This document shows positions 1-8,308 of a stretch of 64,000 nucleotides of DNA, piece after piece. The notes below the pieces were generated by a model. That model searched no databases and had not been told where the DNA came from. It worked only from the letters and a program-made list of their open reading frames with translations. Position 1 is the stretch's first letter; each line of letters starts with the position of its first letter. The position numbers and the translations under genes are program-made. The DNA is from Streptococcus porci DSM 23759. Lineage in GTDB: Bacteria > Bacillota > Bacilli > Lactobacillales > Streptococcaceae. The stretch spans positions 1 to 64,000 of the forward strand of contig NZ_AUIP01000007.1 in NCBI RefSeq assembly GCF_000423765.1, given 5' to 3'.

Positions 1-268
1 CAGTATTCACTTCAATATCCTTGATGGTCTGACGCATGGAACGAATACCATAAAAGCACTGAATCAGAGGAATTTTAACTAACATGACAGGGTCAAGACT
101 AGGACGACCATTATCAGACGAATAGGTATCTTCTACTAGGTCATAAATGAAGTCGAAGTCAATCACAGCTTCCACTTGGCGCAGGAAATGATCTGCAGGC
201 ACAAGCTGGTCAAGGGTATAGAAACCGTACTGATTGCGGTTATAGTCAGGTTTTTCTTTGTGTAGCAT
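1..268 (-). mobile_element. IS1182-type transposase, N-terminal part (cut by window edge)
   Basis: Reading leftward from ATG at 268, the frame is open to the window edge. The protein starts MLHKEKPDYNRNQYGFYTL and continues with LVPADHFLRQ and the block DNGRPSLDPVMLVKI. This is the typical N-terminal domain of IS1182-family transposases, DDE enzymes that move the element by cut-and-paste. A TATAAT on the minus strand (298-303) and a purine-rich GAGG upstream of the start could drive it. Only about 89 residues are visible, so whether the element is intact cannot be judged. The family call rests on recall of the N-terminal motif. Confidence 0.8.
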
Positions 269-281
269 AGGAGAACCTCAT

Positions 282-350
282 AAGTCCTTTTTCTTATATT
301 ATACTCCTAAATACGAAGAAAAGCCCTTAGAAAATCAATTCTAAGGACTT
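282..350. repeat. Inverted repeats beside the transposase start (probable IS end)
   Basis: AAGTCCTT (282-289) is the inverse of AAGGACTT (343-350), and a perfect hairpin CCTTAGAA/TTCTAAGG lies at 325-346. They sit upstream of the transposase start, where the terminal inverted repeat of the element should be. The other end is outside the window, so the exact IS boundary and any target duplication cannot be set. Confidence 0.4.
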
Positions 351-362
351 TGTCTTCAGTCT

Positions 363-391
363 GAGGCTGGGGATACCCAGCCTCATTTTTT
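363..391 (+). terminator. GC-rich hairpin followed by T-run
   Basis: GAGGCTGGG (363-371) pairs with CCCAGCCTC (376-384), followed by seven T residues on the plus strand. It has the form of a rho-independent terminator. The 3' arm overlaps the stop codon of the minus-strand DUF1827 gene. No plus-strand gene is visible upstream, so it may terminate transcription leaving the insertion element. Confidence 0.6.
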
Positions 392-685
392 TGTTGGAAT
401 TGAAATCTCAATCAAGCGTGGCGTGTGAATGGTATTGATTTGATCAGCACGAATGATGCTCTGGTCAATCTTTCGACGCATGAAAAAGTCCCGAATTTGC
501 TCAATTTCCTTATCCTGAATAGCACGATGCTTGTTGGTAATAAGAAGTTCGTAGTGACGAGGTGCCTGAGTAAAAATCACATCGGTATTTCCCGCCGAAT
601 AGACCTCTACTAAGGTCGCATCGGTGTTACGAAGTTGGTTGACAACCAGCTCCGCATGGCTATTTGTCGTGTTAATCAATCGCAT
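383..685 (-). CDS. DUF1827 family protein
   Basis: A 100-residue soluble protein of unknown function, beginning MRLINTTNSHAELV. I recognise it as the DUF1827 family, which is short and confined mainly to streptococci and relatives. The ATG at 685 is chosen over a TTG at 691 because AAGGAGG (692-698) then lies six bases upstream. There is no signal peptide or membrane segment, and the C-terminal half is basic. The next gene upstream on the same strand is a NUDIX hydrolase, only about 40 bases away, so the two may be co-transcribed. Confidence 0.8.
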   Translation of the reverse strand: MRLINTTNSHAELVVNQLRNTDATLVEVYSAGNTDVIFTQAPRHYELLITNKHRAIQDKEIEQIRDFFMRRKIDQSIIRADQINTIHTPRLIEISIPTKK

Positions 686-727
686 AAGCAACCTCCTTTT
701 GATGGCTCTATTATAGCACTATTTTTC

Positions 728-1186
728 TCAAATGACGTTTTTTTGTTGTCTTTTTTCCCACTCTTTGACGCCCCATTGGTGGCTTCCACGCTTAAGCGTG
801 GCAATAGCAGAGCTAACTTCAAACCAAGCTAGATTATTGAAATCTTCCAAGGGTTTTCCTATCTCCTGAAAACTCTTGACCTCATAAATGTAAGCTGGGT
901 TGTAGTAGTGAGTATCTCTGTGGCGTGAATAAAAATACTCATCAGCCTGACCTAGATAATCTCCAATGTCAGCAGTAAAGCCCAGTTCCTCGATGAGTTC
1001 ACGTTCCAAAGCAGTCAGATGATTTTCTCCCTCTTCAATCTCACCGCCAGGCAAAAACCAAGCGCCGTTAGGGGCCTGAACAAGAATAATTTTTTCCTTT
1101 TTTTCATCCGGGATAACGGCATAGACGCCGTAGCGATTTTGATAAGTGACACCCGCTTGCTTGTCACCAAAAGTTGGATTTGTCAT
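728..1186 (-). CDS. NUDIX hydrolase
   Basis: A 152-residue hydrolase of nucleoside-diphosphate-linked compounds. The complete Nudix box (G-x5-E-x7-RE-U-x-EE-x-G-U) is present as GGEIEEGE followed by RELIEELGF, about residues 55-77, so the metal-binding glutamates are intact. Start: ATG at 1186, with GAGG a few bases upstream. A longer reading frame extends to 1258 but would add a hydrophobic stretch without a ribosome site. The substrate cannot be predicted. It is transcribed away from the ABC/two-component operon, sharing the roughly 140-base promoter region. Confidence 0.88.
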   Translation of the reverse strand: MTNPTFGDKQAGVTYQNRYGVYAVIPDEKKEKIILVQAPNGAWFLPGGEIEEGENHLTALERELIEELGFTADIGDYLGQADEYFYSRHRDTHYYNPAYIYEVKSFQEIGKPLEDFNNLAWFEVSSAIATLKRGSHQWGVKEWEKRQQKNVI

Positions 1187-1321
1187 CAATGATACCTCAT
1201 CTTTTCTTAGAATGATTATACTAAAAATGATGACAAATGTCACATCTTGTAGTGACAAAAAGTGCTAAAATGCTTTGCCATTTTCCTGTAAACTAAAGTC
1301 AGAAATAAGAAATGAGGAAAT

Positions 1322-1501
1322 ATGATGAAGAAAGCACCTATTTATGGACTAATCAGTTTTGTGTTGATTTATGCGACTTGTCTTCTTTTTGGTCCTGCTA
1401 GTCAGAATCTTGTAACAACTGTTTTTCAATACTTGTTTTGGTCACTACCGTCTAGTCTAATCATCGGTTTGGTTCTTTATTTTCAAAGAGGGAGGGAATA
1501 G
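1322..1501 (+). CDS. Small two-segment membrane protein heading the ABC/two-component operon
   Basis: A 59-residue protein, MMKKAPIYGLISFVLIYATC..., with two hydrophobic stretches (about residues 9-27 and 34-53) and a short basic C-terminus. GAGGAAAT lies just upstream of ATG at 1322 (a second ATG follows immediately). The stop codon at 1499-1501 is two bases before the ATG of the ABC ATPase, so the two are almost certainly co-transcribed and coupled. I do not recognise a family. A role as a small accessory subunit or modulator of the exporter or the histidine kinase is inference from position only. Confidence 0.7.
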   Translation: MMKKAPIYGLISFVLIYATCLLFGPASQNLVTTVFQYLFWSLPSSLIIGLVLYFQRGRE

Positions 1502-1503
1502 GA

Positions 1504-2394
1504 ATGAACACAGTTATTTCGGTCAAAAATCTTAGCAAACAGTTTAAGGCTAAGACCATCTTATCTGACATGTCTTTTGAAGTTGCTGCTGGGGACTGCT
1601 TGGCTCTGATTGGTCCCAATGGTGCTGGTAAGACGACGTTGATGAATTGTCTTTTGGGAGATTTACGGACGGAAAGAGGTCAGGTGTCGGTGTTGGGGCA
1701 AGCACCTGATAGGGCTGAGCTGAAAGAGAAAATTTCTGTTCTTTTTCAGGAAAATGTAACGGTGAATAAGTTGAAAGTACGTGAGTTAATTGACTTTCAG
1801 CGGAATATTTACAAAAATCCTCTATCATTGGTTCAAATTGACGAGCTCTTGCAGTTTTCTCAGGAGCAAAAGGAGCAGCTGGCGGAGAAATTATCTGGTG
1901 GGCAGCGCCGTTTATTTAGTTTTGTATTAACCTTGATAGGGCAACCTGAGATTTTATTCTTAGATGAGCCGACAGCTGGTATGGACACTAGCACTCGCAA
2001 ACGTTTTTGGGAGATTATCGACCAGTTAAAGGCTATGGGAAAGACCATCATTTACAGTTCCCACTATATTGAAGAAGTTGAACATACAGCGGATCGGATA
2101 TTGGTTTTGCATAAGGGGCGGCTATTGAAAGATACGACACCTTATGCGATACGGCGTGAAGATAGGGAAAAAGTCTTCACCCTGCCTTTGAAATATTGCT
2201 CTGCCATTTCTCACCTTCCTATATACGACCTAGAGGAGAAGCCGGACAAAATCAGTTTTGCGACCCGTGAGGCGGAAGTGGTTTTTGAGGGCTTACAAGA
2301 GCTGGGAATTGCTGTGGCTGACCTTGAGATGACTAACCGTAGTTTGCTTGATAGTCTATTTGATGAAGGAGGTATGACAAATGAAAACCTTTAA
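1504..2394 (+). CDS. ABC transporter ATP-binding protein (ABC-2 exporter type)
   Basis: A 296-residue ATPase that would power the permease encoded next. Walker A GPNGAGKTT is near residue 37, the Q-loop is in LFQENVTV, the signature is LSGGQRR, Walker B is ILFLDEPTAGMD, and the switch histidine is in SSHYIEE. The C-terminal 80 residues form the usual extension of drug- or lipid-exporting ABC-2 ATPases. It overlaps the permease gene by 14 bases. Together with the following kinase and regulator it matches the order of Bacillus subtilis yvfR-yvfS-yvfT-yvfU. The substrate is unknown. A peptide antibiotic or membrane-active compound is a reasonable guess. Confidence 0.9.
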   Translation: MNTVISVKNLSKQFKAKTILSDMSFEVAAGDCLALIGPNGAGKTTLMNCLLGDLRTERGQVSVLGQAPDRAELKEKISVLFQENVTVNKLKVRELIDFQRNIYKNPLSLVQIDELLQFSQEQKEQLAEKLSGGQRRLFSFVLTLIGQPEILFLDEPTAGMDTSTRKRFWEIIDQLKAMGKTIIYSSHYIEEVEHTADRILVLHKGRLLKDTTPYAIRREDREKVFTLPLKYCSAISHLPIYDLEEKPDKISFATREAEVVFEGLQELGIAVADLEMTNRSLLDSLFDEGGMTNENL

Positions 2395-3124
2395 AGCTAT
2401 TTGGTCGCAGGAGTGGCTGCTTGCCTTTCGGGAATGGATGTCAATGGTGTTGGCTTTAGGGATTCCGGTAGGATTTTTCCTGATTTTCTCAGCCACTTAT
2501 GATGTCAGTTCTTATGAGATGGCTATTCAAAATGTGATTTTCCGTGAAGTGCTGATGATGATGACGATATCATCAATTTTGAGCCTTGTTCTTTACAACC
2601 TCCCGTCTACCTTGCAGGAGGATCGCCAAACAAAGCGTTTATTGGCGATTAAACATTCACCGGTGCCTATCTGGCAGTATTATTTGGCAAAAATGCTACG
2701 CCTTTTGACCAATTTTGCAGTGTCTGTACTTGTGGTGTTTACGGTTGGTTATCTTGTTAAGCATATTTCGATGTCGGCAGGTGATTGGGTCATGTCAGTA
2801 TTGTTACTACTACTTGGAGCAGGACTTCTCATGCCATTTGGCATCTTACTCAGTCTAATCAAATCAAATGAACTCTTGTCAATTGTTAGTAATATCGCCT
2901 TTATGGGATCTGCTGTGCTAGGTGGGCTCTGGTATCCGTTAGAGACTTTCCCTGACTGGCTCCAATCCATAGGAAAAGTCTTGCCGACTTACCACGCTTT
3001 GAAGCTTTTAACTTCCTATTTTGAGGATAAGTTTTCTTGGCAGTCGCTTGTAATTTTAGGACTTTATGCCATAATAGTTTTAGGACTTATCGCCTTTATT
3101 CGTAAAAGACAGGAAGTAAACTGA
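2381..3124 (+). CDS. ABC-2 type permease
   Basis: A 247-residue membrane protein with six predicted hydrophobic segments. The fifth is followed by GGLWYPLETFPDWLQSIGK, a layout typical of ABC-2 permeases such as YvfS. GAAGGAGG lies eight bases upstream of ATG 2381, inside the ATPase gene. Its stop shares bases with the kinase ATG at 3124. It forms the transport path for the ATPase at 1504-2394. No substrate can be read from the sequence. Confidence 0.87.
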   Translation: MKTFKAIWSQEWLLAFREWMSMVLALGIPVGFFLIFSATYDVSSYEMAIQNVIFREVLMMMTISSILSLVLYNLPSTLQEDRQTKRLLAIKHSPVPIWQYYLAKMLRLLTNFAVSVLVVFTVGYLVKHISMSAGDWVMSVLLLLLGAGLLMPFGILLSLIKSNELLSIVSNIAFMGSAVLGGLWYPLETFPDWLQSIGKVLPTYHALKLLTSYFEDKFSWQSLVILGLYAIIVLGLIAFIRKRQEVN

Positions 3125-4218
3125 TGCTGAATAAATTTGATAAAAATGACTTGCCATACTATGCTGGGTTAGTCTTTATGATTTTTCCTTTTCTGGGTCC
3201 CTTTTATTTTGACTATCCACTTTGGACTTTCCCTGCAACCCTTGGCTTTCTAATAGCATATTTGCTCTTAGTTCACTTGCAGATTTGTTACAGAAAGACC
3301 ATAGAATTTCTCTGGCTATATGCGTTGCTCTACATTGCCCTTTTGACCTGCTTTGTCAATGGTAATATGATGTGGTTTTTCTTCTTTCCTGCTAATCTTT
3401 TAGTTTGGCGTTTTGGGAAAAGCTGGCGCTCTTATCGAGGGATTTCTTTCTTAGCATTTCTACTTTTGGTAGCCAGTTTTGGAGTGATTTACACCAGTGC
3501 GATTAGTCAGCGTGTAGTTATAGCTCTGGTGGTCGTTTTTATCATAGGCATGGTTACCTATCAGATGAAACTCCGTGAAGAGGATGTGCTGCGCCAGCAA
3601 TTATACCAAAAGACTGAAGAAAATAGCCAGCTTATCGCTGAGAACGAACGGAATCGTATCGGGCGCGACTTGCACGATACTTTGGGACACACCTTTGCCA
3701 TGATGAGCTTGAAAACAGAGCTTGCCCTCAAGCAGTTGGACAGGGACAACCTAGAAGCTGTGCGTAAGGAATTGTTGGAACTCAGTAGCATCAGCAAGGA
3801 GTCCATGAAAAATGTCCGTGAGCTAATCAACAACCTCAAATACCGTACAGTGGCAGAAGAGATAGAAAACATTAAGCAAGTATTGACCTTATCAGACATT
3901 GAACTGACGGTTGATAATGATTTGGATTTAACAACTTTATCACCTGTTATCCAATCTAGTGTGACCATGATTCTGCGAGAGCTAACCACTAATATTATCA
4001 AACATGCTAAGGCTAAAGCGTGTTTCATTAAGTTTTATCGGAAAGAGAATCTGATTATTGAAGTTGGTGACGATGGCGCTGGTTTTCAGAAGTTGACTGG
4101 TGAAGAACTGCATACGATAAAAGAACGTTTGCAGTTAGTCAAAGGTGAGGTAAGTATCTTATCCAGTCAAAATCCAACCTTAATTCGTGTGACGTTAGAA
4201 GAAGGAGGTCGTTCATGA
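3124..4218 (+). CDS. Sensor histidine kinase, DesK/HisKA_3 type
   Basis: A 364-residue membrane kinase. Four to five hydrophobic segments fill residues 10-145 with very short loops, so sensing is likely in or at the membrane. A coiled region then leads to the HisKA_3 phospho-acceptor motif [12 protein letters not shown], with the phosphorylated His near residue 185. A HATPase_c domain follows: N-box [13 protein letters not shown] and G-box GDDGAGF. It overlaps the regulator gene by four bases (ATGA). The layout resembles B. subtilis YvfT and LiaS/DesK kinases. It probably reports envelope stress to the regulator, with the linked exporter as a likely target (inference). Confidence 0.9.
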   Translation: MLNKFDKNDLPYYAGLVFMIFPFLGPFYFDYPLWTFPATLGFLIAYLLLVHLQICYRKTIEFLWLYALLYIALLTCFVNGNMMWFFFFPANLLVWRFGKSWRSYRGISFLAFLLLVASFGVIYTSAISQRVVIALVVVFIIGMVTYQMKLREEDVLRQQLYQKTEENSQLIAENERNRIGRDLHDTLGHTFAMMSLKTELALKQLDRDNLEAVRKELLELSSISKESMKNVRELINNLKYRTVAEEIENIKQVLTLSDIELTVDNDLDLTTLSPVIQSSVTMILRELTTNIIKHAKAKACFIKFYRKENLIIEVGDDGAGFQKLTGEELHTIKERLQLVKGEVSILSSQNPTLIRVTLEEGGRS

Positions 4219-4811
4219 AGTTATTAGTTGCTGAGGATCAGGCTATGTTGCGTGATGCGCTCTGCCAGTTACTTTTGATGGAAGATGATGTGGAACAGGT
4301 CTTCCAAGTTGGTAATGGTTCAGAAGCGCTAGCCATTCTGCAAAAGGAAACAGTAGATGTGGCGATTTTGGATGTGGAAATGCCTCAGTTGTCTGGTTTA
4401 GATGTACTGGAGTGGGCTAAAAAGCATCTGGATATCAAGGTAGTGATTGTGACCACCTTCAAACGGACGGGCTATTTTGAGCGTGCCGTTAGAGCGGGTG
4501 TAGATGCCTATGTGCTAAAAGACCGTTCGATTTCTGACTTGATGGCGACGGTGCATACGGTTTTAGCTGGGCGCAAAGAATACTCTCCCGAACTGATGGA
4601 GACGATCATGACTCATGTGAATCCGCTTAGTCGGAGAGAACAGGAACTCTTAGAACTCATTGCCAAGGGTCTAAGCAATAAGGACATTTCAAGTAAACTC
4701 TATTTGTCAGATGGTACGGTTAGAAATTATGTGACTAGCCTTATGACAAAGTTAGGCGCTAACAACCGTACAGAAGCGGTGAGAATTGCCAGAGAAAAGA
4801 ATTGGCTATAG
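4215..4811 (+). CDS. Response regulator, NarL/LuxR family
   Basis: A 198-residue two-domain regulator. The receiver domain has the acidic pair ED near residue 7, the phospho-acceptor Asp in VAILDVEMP (about 54) and Lys in VLKDRSI. The C-terminal LuxR-type helix-turn-helix runs through [20 protein letters not shown] and [17 protein letters not shown]. It is the last gene of the operon and is followed by a hairpin-rich repeat. As partner of the DesK-type kinase it most likely controls its own operon. Confidence 0.92.
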   Translation: MKLLVAEDQAMLRDALCQLLLMEDDVEQVFQVGNGSEALAILQKETVDVAILDVEMPQLSGLDVLEWAKKHLDIKVVIVTTFKRTGYFERAVRAGVDAYVLKDRSISDLMATVHTVLAGRKEYSPELMETIMTHVNPLSRREQELLELIAKGLSNKDISSKLYLSDGTVRNYVTSLMTKLGANNRTEAVRIAREKNWL

Positions 4812-4817
4812 AAAACG

Positions 4818-5097
4818 AGTGGGACAAAATCGATAAATCGGCAAGAATGCCGGTTTACCGATTTTTCTCCACTTTTTCATTTTCAGGAGTTTGATCCAAA
4901 ACGGTCGATACTCAGACCTTGAATGATGTGAGCTGACTACCATCAGCTTAAATCTCCTGTTTCAAAAAATCTGCCAGACCTTTTGAACGCCATCTCCGTA
5001 GAGCTGATTAGGAAGGATGTAGCAAAGGATGAGATGTGTCATTTAACTACTGCGCCAAAGCGCCTATCTGCAATAATGTTAAGGAGGCTGGGAAAAA
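4818..5097 (+). repeat. Intergenic repeat family R1, copy 1
   Basis: The segment opens with a long hairpin (AAATCGGCA near 4835 with TGCCGGTTT near 4849, then T-rich), which probably terminates the two-component operon. From 4988 to about 5093 it matches, with scattered changes, the segment 15454-15570. Shared blocks include GAG(C/T)TGATTAGGAAGG, GTAGCAA(A/G)GGATGAGAT and CGCCTATCTG/GGCCTATCTG, and both reach ATGTTAA and AGGCT. Copy 1 carries about 100 extra bases between hairpin and core, including its own inverted repeat. There is no open reading frame. Confidence 0.6.
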
Positions 5098-5412
5098 CAA
5101 AAATACTTACTCTGATTACAATTTGAATAATTTAAAATAGCTTAGAATCGACGTGTCTGATGACGTCATTCTAAGCTATTTTCCATTTTTGTCACATCCC
5201 CAAGTGTTATCAGACACCAGCGCCTTCTTGTCAGAATGTCATGGCTAAATTTGAGCAAAAGTCTCGAAACTTACAAACCGCATCAAGGCTGGTTGATGCG
5301 GTTATAAACATAGTGGTGATAAGAGTCCTAATTGAGTTACTTTGGATTATCTCATTTGGCTGAACTACTCGACAAGTGAGGTACAGGTAGTTTGTCTTTA
5401 GTCTCTAAAGTT
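5098..5412 (+). repeat. Gene-free stretch with repeat family R2, copy A
   Basis: The stretch holds a hairpin AATAGCTTAGAA/TTCTAAGCTATT (about 5136-5180), followed from 5176 by a segment resembling 40016-40100 and 59200-59285. The common frame is CTATTTTCCA, then a TCAGACACCAG-like block, then CTTCTTGTCAGAA. A second small hairpin, CCGCATCAA/TTGATGCGG, lies at 5278-5301. No coding potential is visible. The first hairpin could also act as terminator for clpE, whose 3' end is at 5413. Confidence 0.5.
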
Positions 5413-7665
5413 TTATTCGGAAACGTTTACGGTTTCAACTTTTTTAGCGGATTTGATGATGATGTTTCCCTTTGAAGACATGACTGCTTTGAAATCCTTT
5501 CCGTTTGGATTTTCAAGGTAGAAGTCTGTGATGGCATCTTCGATGTAATCTTGAATGGTACGGCGTAGCGGACGTGCCCCCATTTTTGGATCATAGCCAA
5601 GGTCAACCAGTTTTTCCTTAACTTTATCTGTAACGGTTAAGCTTAGTCCGTTGTAGCTGAGGCGTTCGTTGACACCATCAAGCATGAGATCGACGATAGA
5701 CAAGAGATTTTCTTTGCTGAGGGCCTTAAACTCGATAATGCCATCAAAACGGTTCATAAATTCTGGGCTGAAGAAATCTCCTAGCTGACCAAGAACAGAA
5801 TTGGTACGTCCTTCGCGGGAGGCACCAAAACCGACAGAAGCCTCAACCTTGCCTGTTCCAGCATTTGAGGTCATAATGATAATGGTATCCTTGAAGGAAA
5901 CTGTGCGCCCTTGACCATCTGTTAAGCGTCCGTCATCAAGCACTTGCAAGAACATGTGCATAACATCAGGATGGGCTTTCTCAACTTCGTCAAGCAAGAT
6001 GAGAGAATAAGGGTTGCGGCGAACTTTTTCGGTCAACTGCCCAGCTTCTTCATACCCCACATAGCCTGGAGGGGCACCGACCAATTTAGCCACAGCATGC
6101 TTTTCCATGTACTCCGACATATCAAAACGTATCATACTATCAGCCGAACCGAAGAGTTCAATGGCTAATTGTTTGGAAAGCTCTGTTTTTCCGACACCAG
6201 TTGGACCGACAAATAGGAAAGAACCGATTGGGCGATTTGGAGAACCAAGTCCGACACGATTGCGACGAATGGCTTTGGCAATCTTATCGACGGCATCATC
6301 TTGACCAATAACGTGCGATTTGAGATCACTTGCTAGATTGATGAGCTGGCTCTGCTCTTTTTCCTTGAGGTCACCAACTGGGATATTTGTCTTCTGCTCG
6401 ATGATAGCCTCAATGTGTTTTTCAGTGATGACAGGGGTATCTTGGTCAGCCAGCGTTTGGCTTTGCATTTCCTTGAGTTTGGCAATCTGATCACGGAAGT
6501 AAGCAGCCTTTTCAAAGTCTTCGTCGCGTGTGGCCTGAGCTTTGAGATTTTCAGCTTCTACCAGACGGTTATCAATATCTTTTGGATCGACAAAATTAAG
6601 GGTTAGGTTCATCTTAGATCCCGCCTCGTCCAGAAGGTCAATGGCCTTGTCAGGCAGGAAGCGGTCCTGGATGTAACGGTTTGACAGCTCAGCAGCAGCT
6701 GTGATAGCTTCGTCCGTGTATTTGACATGGTGATAATCTTGATATTTTGGTTGAATGCCGCGCAGGATTGTGATGGTTTCTTCTACGCTAGGCTCATCGA
6801 CCTTAACAGGTTGCATGCGGCGTTCTAGAGCGGCGTCTTTCTCAATAATACGATATTCGTTAAGCGTTGTAGCTCCGACCAGCTGCAGCTCACCGCGAGC
6901 TAGCGCTGGCTTGAGAATATTTCCAGCATCCATGTTGCCATCACCAGCAGAACCAGCACCGACAATCTCATGAATTTCATCAATGAAGAGAATGACGTCT
7001 TTACGGTTACGAATTTCTTCCATGAGTTTTTGCATACGCTCTTCAAATTGACCACGGATGCCAGTTCCTTGAACTAGACTGACCACATCAAGTCGGATAA
7101 CTTGTTTGCCTTGCAATTTTTGTGGAACGTTGCCATCAACGATTTTTTGTGCCAAACCTTCTACAACGGCTGTTTTACCAACACCAGGTTCCCCAATAAG
7201 TACGGGATTATTCTTGGTACGACGGTTGAGAATTTCGATGACTCGAACAATCTCTGCATCACGTCCTATAACTGGATCAATGTCGCCACGGCGAGCAATA
7301 TCAGTGATGTTGACACCAAATTCTTCAAGGAGTCCTTGTGTTTTTTGAGGTGCCTGTTGGCGTGGTTGCTGAGGACGATTTGGAATGCCGTTTCCAGCTC
7401 CGCCATTTCCACCAGAGCGGCCAGACTGGGTCTTAGGAGCATTGGGCAGGTCGGGATTGAAGGCACGGAAGTTATTGAGATCGCCGAAGAAATCTTCAAG
7501 GAAGGGATTGAGTGATCCGCCATGAAGAAACATATCAGGCTCACCAGAGCCAGATTTCATGATTTGATAGCAATGCTGGCAAAGGTCAACCTTTTTCTGC
7601 TGACCGTTGACATTGGTATAGAGATGAATGCTAGATTCGTTTAGGTTACAATTTTGACATAGCAT
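5413..7665 (-). CDS. clpE: ATP-dependent Clp protease ATP-binding subunit ClpE
   Basis: A 750-residue HSP100 unfoldase that remodels or feeds misfolded proteins to ClpP. The N-terminus [16 protein letters not shown]...DLCQHC is the CxxC...CxxC zinc finger that separates ClpE from ClpC. A flexible glycine/glutamine-rich linker follows, then AAA domain 1 (Walker A GEPGVGKT, Walker [11 protein letters not shown]), a UVR-type middle region ([16 protein letters not shown]) and AAA domain 2 (Walker [10 protein letters not shown], Walker [15 protein letters not shown]). The length is as expected. No Shine-Dalgarno sequence sits directly before the ATG (see the folded leader at 7678-7742). A CtsR operator and a CIRCE-like site are upstream, so heat-shock control is expected. 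Confidence 0.97.
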   Translation of the reverse strand: MLCQNCNLNESSIHLYTNVNGQQKKVDLCQHCYQIMKSGSGEPDMFLHGGSLNPFLEDFFGDLNNFRAFNPDLPNAPKTQSGRSGGNGGAGNGIPNRPQQPRQQAPQKTQGLLEEFGVNITDIARRGDIDPVIGRDAEIVRVIEILNRRTKNNPVLIGEPGVGKTAVVEGLAQKIVDGNVPQKLQGKQVIRLDVVSLVQGTGIRGQFEERMQKLMEEIRNRKDVILFIDEIHEIVGAGSAGDGNMDAGNILKPALARGELQLVGATTLNEYRIIEKDAALERRMQPVKVDEPSVEETITILRGIQPKYQDYHHVKYTDEAITAAAELSNRYIQDRFLPDKAIDLLDEAGSKMNLTLNFVDPKDIDNRLVEAENLKAQATRDEDFEKAAYFRDQIAKLKEMQSQTLADQDTPVITEKHIEAIIEQKTNIPVGDLKEKEQSQLINLASDLKSHVIGQDDAVDKIAKAIRRNRVGLGSPNRPIGSFLFVGPTGVGKTELSKQLAIELFGSADSMIRFDMSEYMEKHAVAKLVGAPPGYVGYEEAGQLTEKVRRNPYSLILLDEVEKAHPDVMHMFLQVLDDGRLTDGQGRTVSFKDTIIIMTSNAGTGKVEASVGFGASREGRTNSVLGQLGDFFSPEFMNRFDGIIEFKALSKENLLSIVDLMLDGVNERLSYNGLSLTVTDKVKEKLVDLGYDPKMGARPLRRTIQDYIEDAITDFYLENPNGKDFKAVMSSKGNIIIKSAKKVETVNVSE

Positions 7666-7677
7666 GGATAAATACCG

Positions 7678-7742
7678 AGTTGAACCATTCTCGCCTGTAA
7701 AGGCGGGCCTAGTAAAGATTTACTAGGAGTTCAATTCCTTTC
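7678..7742 (-). promoter_or_regulatory. Folded 5' leader of clpE (three-way junction)
   Basis: Three nested helices can form. P1 is 7678-7685 with 7729-7736 (8 bp, one G-U). P2 is 7692-7696 with 7701-7705 (loop GTAA). P3 is 7708-7716 with 7719-7727 (CCTAGTAAA/TTTACTAGG). In clpE mRNA the only SD-like sequence, AAAGGA (complement of 7737-7742), lies immediately 5' of the structure, and the AUG lies 12 nucleotides 3' of it. Folding would bring the SD near the start codon. The base pairing is seen in the sequence; the role is inferred. Confidence 0.55.
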
Positions 7743-7772
7743 GTTTGAACTATTTGATTTAGTTTGATTAAA

Positions 7773-7789
7773 GGTCAAATTTGGTCAAA
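7773..7789 (+). promoter_or_regulatory. CtsR operator of clpE
   Basis: The direct heptad repeat GGTCAAATTTGGTCAAA fits the CtsR consensus RGTCAAANANRGTCAAA except for the last spacer base. It lies just downstream of the predicted clpE transcription start (near 7796), where bound CtsR would block initiation. CtsR control of clpE is well established in streptococci. Confidence 0.88.
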
Positions 7790-7802
7790 TGATTATGATT
7801 TC

Positions 7803-7830
7803 ATTATAGCACTCCTGGCAGACAATGCAA
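7803..7830 (-). promoter_or_regulatory. clpE promoter
   Basis: On the minus strand, TTGCAT (-35, complement of 7825-7830) and an extended TGCTATAAT (-10, complement of 7803-7808) are separated by 16 bases. The predicted transcription start is near 7796, giving a leader of about 130 nucleotides. Confidence 0.7.
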
Positions 7831-7847
7831 GTAAAAAGCACGAAAAA

Positions 7848-7874
7848 TTAGCAGTCTAAAACAGAGAGTGCTAA
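7848..7874. promoter_or_regulatory. CIRCE-like element (HrcA site) between clpE and the DUF1797 gene
   Basis: TTAGCAGTC-N9-GAGTGCTAA differs from the CIRCE consensus TTAGCACTC-N9-GAGTGCTAA at one base. It lies 18 bases upstream of the clpE -35 and about 160 bases before the divergent gene at 8033. CIRCE is usually near groESL and dnaK. Whether HrcA acts here on clpE, on the divergent gene, or on an unseen promoter is unclear. Confidence 0.7.
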
Positions 7875-8032
7875 TACTAAAATCATCTGTAGTCATAGGT
7901 TTTGGTGAATGAGATGAAAAAGGACGACTCTCTACTTTCATATTTTCTCAGAATTTCACTATCTTTCCTTGTTTATTTGGGGTTCTTTATGATAGAATAA
8001 TAAAGACGATAAATAGAAATAGGAGTTTAACC

Positions 8033-8263
8033 ATGGAATCTCATTTGGTAAGAATTATTAACCGTCTTGAAATGATGGCATCAGATGGCGGCACCTTAAA
8101 ACGTAATTTCGAACGTGAGGGTGTTGTCGTGGCAGAAGTGTCATTTGCTAACGATCCAGAAAATGGTCCCGTATTCACATTGCGTGATGTCGCTGCGCGT
8201 GAGTCATATACCTTTGACAGTATTGATTTGATTGCAATGGAAATCTACGATTTGCTTTACTAA
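8033..8263 (+). CDS. DUF1797 family (YkuJ-like) protein
   Basis: A 76-residue soluble protein of the YkuJ/DUF1797 family, whose function is not established. The sequence runs MESHLVRIINRLEMMASDGGTLKRNF...TFTLRDV-type core and ends MEIYDLLY, at the usual family length. AGGAG is eight bases upstream of ATG 8033. It is a single-gene unit closed by a strong terminator, divergent from clpE, and may share the region that holds the CIRCE-like element. Confidence 0.85.
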   Translation: MESHLVRIINRLEMMASDGGTLKRNFEREGVVVAEVSFANDPENGPVFTLRDVAARESYTFDSIDLIAMEIYDLLY

Positions 8264-8273
8264 TTGACAAAAG

Positions 8274-8308
8274 AAACTCTCCTTTTTTGGGAGAGTTTTG
8301 TCTTTTTT
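8274..8308 (+). terminator. Terminator after the DUF1797 gene
   Basis: AAACTCTCC (8274-8282) pairs with GGAGAGTTT (8290-8298), followed by a T-rich tract. Confidence 0.85.

Noticed and set aside
3561-4028. 155-codon minus-strand frame inside the histidine kinase gene
   Set aside because: Serine/leucine-rich translation typical of the reverse strand of a coding region; no start signal.
7102-7515. 137-codon plus-strand frame inside clpE
   Set aside because: It is antisense to the conserved ClpE AAA domain, has no ribosome site and no family resemblance; a shadow frame.
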